Assembly (NCBI GenBank): GCA_003166955.1
Contig: PMUI01000129.1
Location: 1 to 36,276 of the forward strand
Source: Acidobacterium sp.
GTDB taxonomy: Bacteria; Acidobacteriota; Terriglobia; Terriglobales; Acidobacteriaceae
Direction of reading: 5' to 3'
Length of the DNA stretch: 36,276 nucleotides
Shown: in pieces, positions 15,941 to 22,622 of the stretch
How positions within the stretch are numbered: position 1 is the first letter of the stretch
How the letters are laid out: each line of letters begins with the position of its first letter
Translations under genes and position numbers: made by a program
The notes under the pieces: model-generated
What the model was told of the DNA's origin: nothing
The model's database searches: none
Seen by the model: the letters and a program-made list of their open reading frames with translations, nothing else

Positions 15941-16366
15941 ATGGTTAAAGAATTCTCTGAGTTAGCGGCTGAGTTGGACCAGGCAGCATCGAGCGTCATG
16001 CTCCGCAAAGGGACGGCCCTTTTCCACTGCGGGGACCCGCTTTCCGGCGTCTTTGTGATCCGTAGAGGCGCAGTCGCCATGTCGGTCGACAGTCCCACAA
16101 CCGTCTACCCCTCGCGCACCCTCGGTCCGGGCGACATCGTCGGCCTGCCCGCAACCCTCACCGGTCACTACAGCCTCACCGCCCGGGTCACCGAAGACTC
16201 CGAGCTTGGCTTTATCCCGGGCCGCAAAGTCACCGAGATGCTCGAGATCTCGCCGCGTCTCTGCATGATCGCCATGCGCCTGATGAGCGAGGAAATCGGC
16301 CGCGTCCGCGCCGCGCTCAAAGACACGCCGTCCCTCGAACACCCCGAAGCGCAAGCCGCCGAATAG
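15941..16366 (+). CDS. Crp-like cyclic-nucleotide-binding-domain protein without HTH
   Basis: 141-residue protein made only of the Crp/Fnr sensor β-roll (residues ~10-110: KGTALFHCGDPLSGVFVIRR, then GPGDIVGLPATLTGHYSLTA, DSELGFIPGRKV) and the start of the dimerisation helix (SPRLCMIAMRLMSEEIGRVR). It ends where the DNA-binding winged helix of a ~220-residue Crp protein would begin, and no HTH is found downstream in any frame. The phosphate-binding-cassette Arg expected for cAMP is not recognisable, so the ligand, if any, is unknown. It may act as a dominant partner or a protein-binding sensor. An exact CRP-type operator lies upstream. Start ATG 15941, weak ribosome-binding site. Confidence 0.8.
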   Translation: MVKEFSELAAELDQAASSVMLRKGTALFHCGDPLSGVFVIRRGAVAMSVDSPTTVYPSRTLGPGDIVGLPATLTGHYSLTARVTEDSELGFIPGRKVTEMLEISPRLCMIAMRLMSEEIGRVRAALKDTPSLEHPEAQAAE

Positions 16367-16413
16367 GTGGGCTGTCGTTTCGAACGCTGAACGCCGAGCA
16401 CAGAACGCTCTCT

Positions 16414-16441
16414 GTTCCCTGTTCCCTATTCCCTGTTCCCT
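16414..16441. repeat. Heptanucleotide tandem repeat, RTTCCCT type (locus B)
   Basis: GTTCCCT, GTTCCCT, ATTCCCT, GTTCCCT in perfect register, followed by a GCTTCAA-like degenerate unit. The TAG stop of the sirtuin gene (complement of 16426-16428) lies inside the third unit, so the array supplies the protein's last residues (GNRE) and its stop. Confidence 0.8.
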
Positions 16442-17160
16442 GCTTCAAGCAGCCCCGGCAGCACAGCCCCCGCATCCCCCAGCACCAGCCGCGTGAAGGC
16501 CGCCGCGTTCATCGGCTCTTCCGGACCGATGTAGTATTTCCGCACGCGCGGCCCGGCCCACCGCACAAAATTCGCCGCCGGATATACCGCTCCCGACGTC
16601 CCCACCACCAGCATCACCGTCGCGCGATCGATCTCCTGCTGAATCCGCTCCATCTCCAGCGGAATCTCCCCGAACCACACGATATGCGGCCGGATCCGGC
16701 CGCCGCACCCGCATCGCGCAATCTCCGCCTCGCTCTCATACAGCTTATGATCCGCAAACGGCGCCCGTCCACAGGCGTTCTCGCAGCGCGACACAAACAG
16801 CTCTCCGTGCATGTGAATCAGACGCCGCGACCCCGCGCGCTCATGCAGATCATCCACATTCTGCGTGCACAGAAAAAACCGCTCCCCGAGCGCCTGCTCC
16901 AGCTCCGCCAGCGCCCGATGCGCAGGATTCGGCTCGGCGAGACCTGCCCGCTTCCGCCGCTCGCTGTAGAACCGCCAGACCCGCTCCGCATCTTCCTCCC
17001 ACGCTTCCGGCGTCGCCACGTCTTCCACGCGATAGCCTTCCCACAGCCCGCCCTGATCGCGAAAAGTCTTCAGCCCACTCTCGGCGCTCACGCCCGCGCC
17101 GGTCAGCACAAAAACGCGATCCTCCTCCCCGATCCGAATCGGTTCCTCTGCGGCGCTCAT
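16426..17160 (-). CDS. cobB: NAD-dependent protein deacylase, class III sirtuin
   Basis: 244-residue SIR2-family deacylase. NAD-binding motifs GAGVSAESG (21-29), TFRDQGGLWEGY (32-43) and TQNVDDLHERAG (99-110); catalytic His118 in HMHGE; zinc cysteines Cys126, Cys130, Cys150 and Cys152. The Tyr65-x-x-Arg68 pair (FYSERR) is the class III (SIRT5-like) signature known to prefer succinyl- and malonyl-lysine, though E. coli CobB also deacetylates. The start overlaps the stop of the upstream outer-membrane protein gene by ATGA (17157-17160), so they are translated together; the functional reason is unclear. The C-terminus is written in a heptamer repeat. Confidence 0.93.
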   Translation of the reverse strand: MSAAEEPIRIGEEDRVFVLTGAGVSAESGLKTFRDQGGLWEGYRVEDVATPEAWEEDAERVWRFYSERRKRAGLAEPNPAHRALAELEQALGERFFLCTQNVDDLHERAGSRRLIHMHGELFVSRCENACGRAPFADHKLYESEAEIARCGCGGRIRPHIVWFGEIPLEMERIQQEIDRATVMLVVGTSGAVYPAANFVRWAGPRVRKYYIGPEEPMNAAAFTRLVLGDAGAVLPGLLEAGNRE

Positions 17161-18032
17161 CGGCCGTGCCCCGGCTTGCCCCAGTCAAAATAATGTCCGA
17201 GAATCCCCTTCACGATCAGGTGATCGGTCGATGCCGTCGCGCCCCAGCCCGCGCCCACGTTGATCTCCCACTTCGGCGACACAAACAGGTTCACCACCGG
17301 GAAAAATTGCTGCTGCTGGTTGTGCAGGTTCACGAAATGTCCCCACTCACCCCAGTATCCGTAGTACTCCACGCCGAAGTTGTAAAGCTTGTTCGGCTGA
17401 TACGTCACCGTCGCCGCGGGACCGAACGTCACCCCATGCGGCGACACGTCGCGATAGTAGTAGTTCGCCTCCGTCTGCGATGTTCCAGGCGGCAGCGACG
17501 TCGGATGAATCCCCCAGTTCATCGTCGCATTCACCGACCAGTACCACTTCCCCACCGTCTGGTCGACGATCGGCATGATCTGCCATGACCAGGTCGGGTT
17601 CGAGTACGCCGCGCGCGCATACCCAATCTCATTCGACAGGCTCACCCCCACCGGCCAGTGCCAGCTCTCCGGAACCCGCACACGCGGACGAATATGATCC
17701 CCCACCCACTGCACGCCCGTGCCGTTGTGCTCCTCGGTGAATACGTAGAACCCCACCTCTGACCACTTCGACAGCCCCTGCGTGAACTCGACCGTCTCGT
17801 GTTCCTCCCCCTGGGTTGACTGCAGACCGTAACTCGGGCTCGTGCTTCCTTCAACGGTGTAATTGCTGTGCAGTTCGACGAGCAGCGTCCCCGGCGCCAT
17901 CGTCTCTGAGGGATAAACCTGAATTTCGTAGTTCTCCTGCGCTCGCGCGCCCGCCGCCAGCAACAGTGCGAACGCTGTCACCACCAGCGCAACCGGCATC
18001 CTTCTCACAACTCCAGCTCGCAAACTCAGCAT
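17157..18032 (-). CDS. Putative outer-membrane β-barrel protein
   Basis: 291-residue exported protein with a signal peptide of about 31 residues (cleavage after ARA, before QENYEIQVYPSE). The mature part is rich in alternating aromatic/polar strands (EVGFYVFTEEHNG, YNFGVEYYGYWGEWG, WEINVGAGWGA) and ends in ILGHYFDWGKPGHGR, as expected for an outer-membrane barrel of 10-12 strands. It resembles unnamed acidobacterial transporter-like barrels; substrate unknown. AGGAGG lies immediately before the ATG, next to a heptamer repeat. Coupled by ATGA to the sirtuin gene. Confidence 0.78.
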   Translation of the reverse strand: MLSLRAGVVRRMPVALVVTAFALLLAAGARAQENYEIQVYPSETMAPGTLLVELHSNYTVEGSTSPSYGLQSTQGEEHETVEFTQGLSKWSEVGFYVFTEEHNGTGVQWVGDHIRPRVRVPESWHWPVGVSLSNEIGYARAAYSNPTWSWQIMPIVDQTVGKWYWSVNATMNWGIHPTSLPPGTSQTEANYYYRDVSPHGVTFGPAATVTYQPNKLYNFGVEYYGYWGEWGHFVNLHNQQQQFFPVVNLFVSPKWEINVGAGWGATASTDHLIVKGILGHYFDWGKPGHGR

Positions 18033-18035
18033 CCT

Positions 18036-18085
18036 CCTACCAGCTACCAGCTACCAGCTACCGGCTACCGGCTACCCAGCTACCG
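18036..18085. repeat. Heptanucleotide tandem repeat, GCTACCR type (locus D)
   Basis: Seven units: CCTACCA, GCTACCA, GCTACCA, GCTACCG, GCTACCG, GCTACCCA (8 bases), GCTACCG. The array lies in the divergent promoter region between the outer-membrane protein gene (ATG at 18032, four bases away) and the Cys-cluster gene (18133). This is the longest and cleanest array in the window. Confidence 0.9.
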
Positions 18086-18132
18086 CAGAATATCGTCCCC
18101 AAGGCCCGCAGTTTCCGCCGCGCCCTGGCTCC

Positions 18133-18765
18133 ATGCTCTGGTTCTATTCTGATGGCATGCTCCCCACCGGCGACTCACGCCTTGTGCAGATCGTCGATGC
18201 CGCCGTTGCCGACGCCGCCCGCCGCGCCGGTCCCTGGCTCCTCTGCGCTCCTGGATGCACGCAGTGCTGCATCGGCGTCTTCCCCATCTCGCAATTGGAT
18301 GCCGCCCGTCTCCGCACCGGCTTGGCTGCCCTCGACGTCGCTGATCCGCAGCGCGCCGCCGCCCTCCGCTGGCGCGCCCAGCAATCCATCGCCCGTCTCG
18401 TTCCTGATTTTCCCGGCGACCCGCAAACCGGCGCTCTCGACGAATCGCAGGAAGCTCTTCTAGAAGACTTCGCCAACGACGAGCTCTGCCCCGCGCTCGA
18501 TCCCGCCACTGGACTTTGCGACCTCTACGCCGCGCGTCCCATGACCTGCCGCGTCTTCGGCCCGCCTCTGCGCTCCACTGATCCCGACGGCAACAACGGC
18601 CTCGGCGTCTGCGAGCTCTGCTTCCACGGCGCGGGCCCCGAAGAAATCGCCGCCTGTGAAGTCCATCTCGGCACCGAGGAGTTAGAAGCCGCCCTCACCA
18701 CCGAAGCCGAACAAGCCACCGGCCTCTCCGGCAACACCATCGTCGCCTTCGCGCTGGTGCGTTAG
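18133..18765 (+). CDS. YkgJ-family cysteine-cluster protein
   Basis: 210-residue protein of the YkgJ/UPF0153 type, proposed to bind zinc or an iron–sulfur centre. Cysteine clusters: CAPGCTQCC (Cys38, 42, 45, 46), then Cys119, Cys129 (LCPALDPATGLCDLY), Cys139 in RPMTCRVFG, and Cys160/Cys163 (GVCELC). The RPxxCR motif is the family hallmark. No ribosome-binding site precedes ATG 18133; an internal ATG at 18157 is an alternative start. Function unknown; it stands alone. Confidence 0.85.
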   Translation: MLWFYSDGMLPTGDSRLVQIVDAAVADAARRAGPWLLCAPGCTQCCIGVFPISQLDAARLRTGLAALDVADPQRAAALRWRAQQSIARLVPDFPGDPQTGALDESQEALLEDFANDELCPALDPATGLCDLYAARPMTCRVFGPPLRSTDPDGNNGLGVCELCFHGAGPEEIAACEVHLGTEELEAALTTEAEQATGLSGNTIVAFALVR

Positions 18766-18786
18766 ACGGTAATCTGCGACCTTGCC

Positions 18787-19188
18787 TTATTGCGATTCGA
18801 GAAACATCCGGGGCGAAACGATGCGTATTTGCTGGAATGGATCGAGAACGAGCAAGTCCCTGTCTCCCGTCACGATATAAGTGGCCTGACCCGCCACCGC
18901 AAGAGTGAGAAACTTATCGTCCTTCGGATCGCGGCACGCTACCACATCAACGTCCGGATCGACCCATTCCGCCTCCCTCACCAAAGCCGCAAGGAAGTCT
19001 TGTAAGTCTCCTTCGTCGATGTAGCGACGCAGTGCGTCCCGACTCAGAACGTCATGCACTTCTGCCAGCACCGCAGCTGATAAAAGCAGGTTCCCCATCC
19101 GTCGCGCACGATTGAAGGCTTCGCGCGCCGTCGAGCCCGGCGAGAGCAATGCGCTGACCAAAACGTTGGTGTCAAAGACGCATCGCAA
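18787..19188 (-). CDS. PIN-domain toxin (putative TA ribonuclease)
   Basis: 133-residue PIN nuclease of the COG1569 putative toxin family, an Mg2+-dependent ribonuclease in VapC-like systems. Acidic residues: Asp6 (CVFDTNVLVSAL), Glu43 (AEVHDVL), Asp90/Asp91 (DPKDDKFLTLA) and Asp109/Asp111 (VTGDRDLL). Catalytic set looks complete. The gene starts three bases after the stop of a 76-residue partner, so the two form one transcript in antitoxin–toxin order. Confidence 0.88.
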   Translation of the reverse strand: MRCVFDTNVLVSALLSPGSTAREAFNRARRMGNLLLSAAVLAEVHDVLSRDALRRYIDEGDLQDFLAALVREAEWVDPDVDVVACRDPKDDKFLTLAVAGQATYIVTGDRDLLVLDPFQQIRIVSPRMFLESQ

Positions 19189-19191
19189 GGA

Positions 19192-19422
19192 CTAAGCGTC
19201 TTTCAGGATGGAGTCCAGAATCTCCGGCGTCAGCCCGCGAGCCAGTGCCTTACGCCCGACCTCTTCAAGAACGGTATCGAGCGATGGCCGTTTCTCCGAA
19301 ACGACGTCCCACAGCAACAACCCCGCCAGCGCCTCCAGCTTCCGCCGTTTCTGGTCGTCGGCAGAATTCCAGGCCTGTGCCGTTTGCGTGTCGACCGGAA
19401 TCGTGATGGTGCGGTTCGGCAT
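19192..19422 (-). CDS. Antitoxin partner of the PIN toxin
   Basis: 76-residue protein starting MPNRTITIPVDTQTAQAWNS, with a central Leu/Arg helix (QKRRKLEALAGLLLWDVV) and a C-terminal helix ending LDSILKDA. Its position immediately before the PIN gene and its size fit an antitoxin. The short N-terminal β-strand resembles ribbon-helix-helix antitoxins, but the match is weak. It should neutralise the PIN toxin and repress its own promoter in the 75-base gap before the SAM-hydrolase-like gene (19423-19497). Confidence 0.7.
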   Translation of the reverse strand: MPNRTITIPVDTQTAQAWNSADDQKRRKLEALAGLLLWDVVSEKRPSLDTVLEEVGRKALARGLTPEILDSILKDA

Positions 19423-19497
19423 AGAAGCCTCTCGTCTGATGATACGGCAACTACATCATGGTAGATTCGTTTTCATTCTTCCCACTCCGGAGCCTGC

Positions 19498-20412
19498 ATG
19501 CCCTCATCCCGCCGCCACTTTTTCATCGCTCTCTCCGCCCTCATCGCCCTCAGCCTCACCTCCTGCAACACCGCCGCCCCAGCCCCAACCCCGCAGCCTC
19601 TGCGCGTCATCGGCTTCCTATCCGACTTCGACGTGAAGGACGACGCCATCGGCATCTGTAAAGCCGTCATGGACTCGGTAGCGCCAGGCGTACGCGTCAT
19701 CGACATCACCCACCAGGTCACGCCCTACGACATCGCGCAGGGCGCGCGCTTCCTCGCCGGCTCCGCACCCTACTTCCCCAAAGACGCCGTCTTCGTCGGC
19801 GTCGTCGACCCCGGCGTCGGCTCCACGCGCAAACCCATCATCGCTAAATCCAAAACCGGCCAGTTCTTCGTCGTCCCCGACAACGGCCTGCTCACCCTTA
19901 TCCAGGATCGCGACGGCATTGAAGCGGCCCGCGAAATCACCAACCCCGACTGGATGATCGGCTCGAAGCTCTCCTCCACCTTCCACGGCCGCGACATCTT
20001 CTCCCCCGCCGGCGCGCACCTGGCCCGCGGCGACAATTGGACCCGGGCCGGCCCCGCGCTCGATGTCGCCCAGCTGGTGCGCATCAACATTCCCACCGCC
20101 GCCCTCGACGACAAAGGCCTCCACGGCGACGTCATCGGCACCGACGGCCCCTACGGCAATCTCATCCTCGACATCCCGCAGCCGGTCTTCGCGCAACTCG
20201 GCTATCAACTCGGCGACGCCGTCCCCGTCACCCTCAACGGCAAGGCGTACTCGATCCCCTTCCACAAAAGCTTCAGTGACGTCCCCACTGGCAAGCCGCT
20301 CTTCTACATCGACTCGCGCGGCCGCCTCTCGCTCGCCATCAACCTGGGCAACTTCGCCGAAACCTACCGCATCAATCCGCCCGCGCAGCTTTTTATTCCC
20401 CGCAAACCATAA
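19498..20412 (+). CDS. SAM hydroxide adenosyltransferase (DUF62) family lipoprotein
   Basis: 304-residue member of the SAM hydroxide adenosyltransferase/DUF62 family, related to SAM-dependent fluorinases and chlorinases, which cleaves S-adenosylmethionine to adenosine and methionine. Motifs: LSDFDVKDDAIG (41-52), DITHQVTPYDIAQGARFL (69-86), VVDPGVGSTRKP (102-113), VPDNGLLT, and STFHGRDIFSPAGAHLA. Unlike cytosolic members, it carries a signal peptide with a lipobox Leu20-Thr-Ser-Cys23, predicting a membrane-anchored protein outside the cytosol, where SAM is not normally available. The N-terminal domain is followed by the usual C-terminal β domain. Start ATG 19498. It stands alone, divergent from the PIN/antitoxin operon. 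Confidence 0.88.
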   Translation: MPSSRRHFFIALSALIALSLTSCNTAAPAPTPQPLRVIGFLSDFDVKDDAIGICKAVMDSVAPGVRVIDITHQVTPYDIAQGARFLAGSAPYFPKDAVFVGVVDPGVGSTRKPIIAKSKTGQFFVVPDNGLLTLIQDRDGIEAAREITNPDWMIGSKLSSTFHGRDIFSPAGAHLARGDNWTRAGPALDVAQLVRINIPTAALDDKGLHGDVIGTDGPYGNLILDIPQPVFAQLGYQLGDAVPVTLNGKAYSIPFHKSFSDVPTGKPLFYIDSRGRLSLAINLGNFAETYRINPPAQLFIPRKP

Positions 20413-20541
20413 GCTTTCCGGTTCGTGAGAAGATTTTCTGCGCAATCCGTCGATCCTCGCCGGGTTCCCTGGGTTGTACACCACCGGTTGAGGTCACAGC
20501 CTCCATCGGTGCTCAGCTTCACTGAAAGGACAAACCCACTC

Positions 20542-20832
20542 ATGAAGAAACTACTCCTCGTTGCCACAGCTGCACTCCTCAGCATCCCCCCAGCCTTCGC
20601 GCAACACGTCTATGTTCAGGTCGAACCTCCACACGTCATCATCGAGCATCGCGGTCCCCGTCCCCATGACGGTTGGTACTGGCGTGCCGGCTACCACCGC
20701 TGGGATGGCGGCCGCTACGTTTGGGTTCCCGGCGAGTGGATCGGTCCACCCCGCCCCCATGCTGTCTGGGTCGATGGCCACTGGCACCATGAACACGGCG
20801 GCTGGTACTGGGTCGAAGGCCACTGGCGCTAA
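20542..20832 (+). CDS. Secreted YXWGXW-repeat-like protein
   Basis: 96-residue secreted protein. Signal peptide to about residue 20 (SIPPAFA before QHVYV). The mature part has aromatic repeats of the YXWGXW type: GWYWRAGYHRW, RYVWVPGEW, HAVWVDGHWHHEHG, GWYWVEGHWR. Such proteins are common secreted proteins of unknown function, perhaps cell-envelope or matrix components. GAAAGGA lies 11 bases before the ATG. Confidence 0.82.
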   Translation: MKKLLLVATAALLSIPPAFAQHVYVQVEPPHVIIEHRGPRPHDGWYWRAGYHRWDGGRYVWVPGEWIGPPRPHAVWVDGHWHHEHGGWYWVEGHWR

Positions 20833-20927
20833 CCTCCGCGCCCCATCGTGCAGCCGGCCCGTTCTCCAGCTCCACTCAGGTCGGCTGCATGATGTCGCCG
20901 TAAACTTCCCGATCGTTCGGCAGTGTT

Positions 20928-21513
20928 CTAATTTGGCGGCCGGCAGGTAAATGGCACAAGCATTGCGGTCTTGCGTGCATACGCATCATAGGTGTCTTCG
21001 CCGAGTTCTAACCGCAGGAAGCGTTCCTCCCGTCGTGCTTTTGTGTAGAAGGCGAAGGCTAAGACAGCGGCCCCAAACAGCGCGAAAGAAGTTCCTTTCT
21101 CGATGGCGGTTGCGAATGCGGCAAAGATGACGCCCAAATAGATGGGATGGCGCACGAGGCGATAAGGACCTGTATCGACGACATGGTGACCAGCCTTTTT
21201 AGTCAGCCAGTCCGACCAAAGACGCCCCAGATGAATACGCGCCCACCAGGCGAACCAAAATCCGGCGGCTGTCAGCGCCGCTAATGTCCATTTCAGTGTG
21301 GCGTTCAGTTGCCAGATCTGCACTTGCGCGAACCAGGGGCGGTCTGAGAATGGCGCAAGCAAGAGAGTCGCGCTGACGTAAAAGAGAATGCGAAATGCAA
21401 TATCGGCGCCGATCCCGCCCCTTTTTTTCAGTGCGGTTAGACCAAAACGCCGCGGCGACCCACGACACCAGCCAGGCAATCCACAGCGCTATTATTGCCC
21501 ACTCCGGCGTCAT
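20928..21513 (-). pseudogene. Isoprenylcysteine carboxyl methyltransferase-like membrane protein, frameshifted in an A7 run
   Basis: Two frames join into one protein. The first frame starts at ATG 21513: MTPEWAIIALWIAWLVSWVA to FWSNRTEK. The second frame carries GGIGADIAFRILFYVSATLL and the methyltransferase core (GPYRLVRHPIYLGVIF, then REERFLRLELGEDTYDAYA), ending at 20928. The junction is a run of seven A on the minus strand (T at 21422-21428). With six A the frame reads ...RTEKRGGIGAD..., as in relatives. The ICMT/PEMT-type core with RHPxYxG is intact, so the lesion is a single base. Four membrane helices are expected. Transcript slippage in the A7 run, or a sequencing error, is possible. 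Confidence 0.85.
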
Positions 21514-21717
21514 ACGAATCCCACCGCGAAGTCTGCTCCGCCCTTTCGTGAAGCGACCTCAGCCTATCAGAGCGCCCGCTGCCATTTCAGGGGTAACGCG
21601 AAGGCTCCTGGCAGCAAGGCTGGCAAATTAGGACACCACTGTGATCGTTCTCCTCATCTTCTCTGTGTCACTCCGTGGCAAAATGCTCTAAGATTCAGAG
21701 TCCCGCGGGAGCGCGCC

Positions 21718-22554
21718 ATGCCTCACTATTCCACCCTTCATACGCATACTGACGCCGGCATCCACACCATCCTCCTCAACCGCCCCGAGAAGCGGAACGC
21801 GCTCAACCATCAGCTCATGGAGGACCTGACCCACGCGCTCGAGTCCTTCGCCGCCAGCGAAACCTGCCGCGTCGTCATCATCAGCGGTGCCGGGTCCTCC
21901 TTCTGCGCCGGCCTCGACATCGAGCACCTCCACACCATGGCGCTCGCGCCGGGCCAGCCCACGCCTACCGAGGACTACCACGCCGATGCGCAGCGCATCG
22001 CCACCCTCATGCGCACCCTCTACTCCCTGCCCAAGCCGAGCATCGCCGCCGTCAACGGTCCCGCCATCGCCGGCGGCATGGGCATCGCCACGCTCTGCGA
22101 CTTCACCCTCGCCGTCCCTGAAGCGAAATTCGGCTACACCGAGGTCCGCATCGGCTTCGTGCCCGCCGTGGTCGCCGCCTTCCTCCGCACCCAGCTCGGC
22201 GAAAAATCCAGCCGCGACCTTCTTCTCACCGGCCGTCTCATCTCGGCCATCGAAGCGCAGTCGCTCGGCCTCGTCACCCGCATCTATCCCGAACCCGACC
22301 TGATGCGCGAAGCGAAGAGTCTCGCAGGCCGCCTGCTCCGCAACAGCCCCGCCGCCATGGAAGCCACCAAGCGCCTCCTCTGCCATTTCTCCGACCACTA
22401 TCTCCCCAACGACATCGAGACCGCCATCCGCGCCAGCGTCGATGCCCGTTCCAACGCCGATTTCCACGAAGGCATCAGCGCCTTCCTCGAAAAACGCGAG
22501 CCCCACTGGCCCTCCGCTCACAACGTGGCGAAGGAACCCGTCGGCGCAAAGTAA
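21718..22554 (+). CDS. Enoyl-CoA hydratase/isomerase (crotonase) family protein
   Basis: 278-residue crotonase-fold acyl-CoA enzyme. Start ATG 21718 with GGGAG shortly upstream. N-terminal LLNRPEKRNALNHQLMEDL; first oxyanion-hole loop FCAGLDI (63-68); second GPAIAGGMGIATLCDF (115-130), with conserved glycines; catalytic Glu142 in TEVRIGFVPA. The second catalytic Glu normally near 120 is replaced by Gly/Met (AGGMG), as in isomerases and methylglutaconyl-CoA hydratases. The sequence suggests a LiuC/enoyl-CoA hydratase role in branched-chain or fatty-acid breakdown; the substrate is not certain. It converges on the regulator gene across a short hairpin. Confidence 0.88.
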   Translation: MPHYSTLHTHTDAGIHTILLNRPEKRNALNHQLMEDLTHALESFAASETCRVVIISGAGSSFCAGLDIEHLHTMALAPGQPTPTEDYHADAQRIATLMRTLYSLPKPSIAAVNGPAIAGGMGIATLCDFTLAVPEAKFGYTEVRIGFVPAVVAAFLRTQLGEKSSRDLLLTGRLISAIEAQSLGLVTRIYPEPDLMREAKSLAGRLLRNSPAAMEATKRLLCHFSDHYLPNDIETAIRASVDARSNADFHEGISAFLEKREPHWPSAHNVAKEPVGAK

Positions 22555-22587
22555 CGCGACCCGGAATCCCCGCCTCTAAACCCGGCA

Positions 22588-22610
22588 CTGGCGAGACCCA
22601 CGCTCGCCAG
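22588..22610. terminator. Hairpin between convergent genes
   Basis: CTGGCGAG at 22588-22595 pairs exactly with CTCGCCAG at 22603-22610 around a 7-base loop. It sits between the crotonase stop (22554) and the regulator stop (22623), a typical place for a shared terminator, but no T-run follows on either strand. Confidence 0.5.
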
Positions 22611-22622
22611 CCAGCTCCAGGC

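Noticed and set aside
18036-18085. CRISPR-like or phage attachment repeats
   Set aside because: Units are 7 bases with no spacers; no cas genes, integrase or tRNA are present.
21415-21435. A dnaX-like slippery heptamer (A AAA AAG) for programmed -1 frameshifting in the ICMT-like gene
   Set aside because: The heptamer is in phase, but a -1 shift leads to the wrong frame; the conserved downstream part needs +1 (or -2), so loss of one A fits better.
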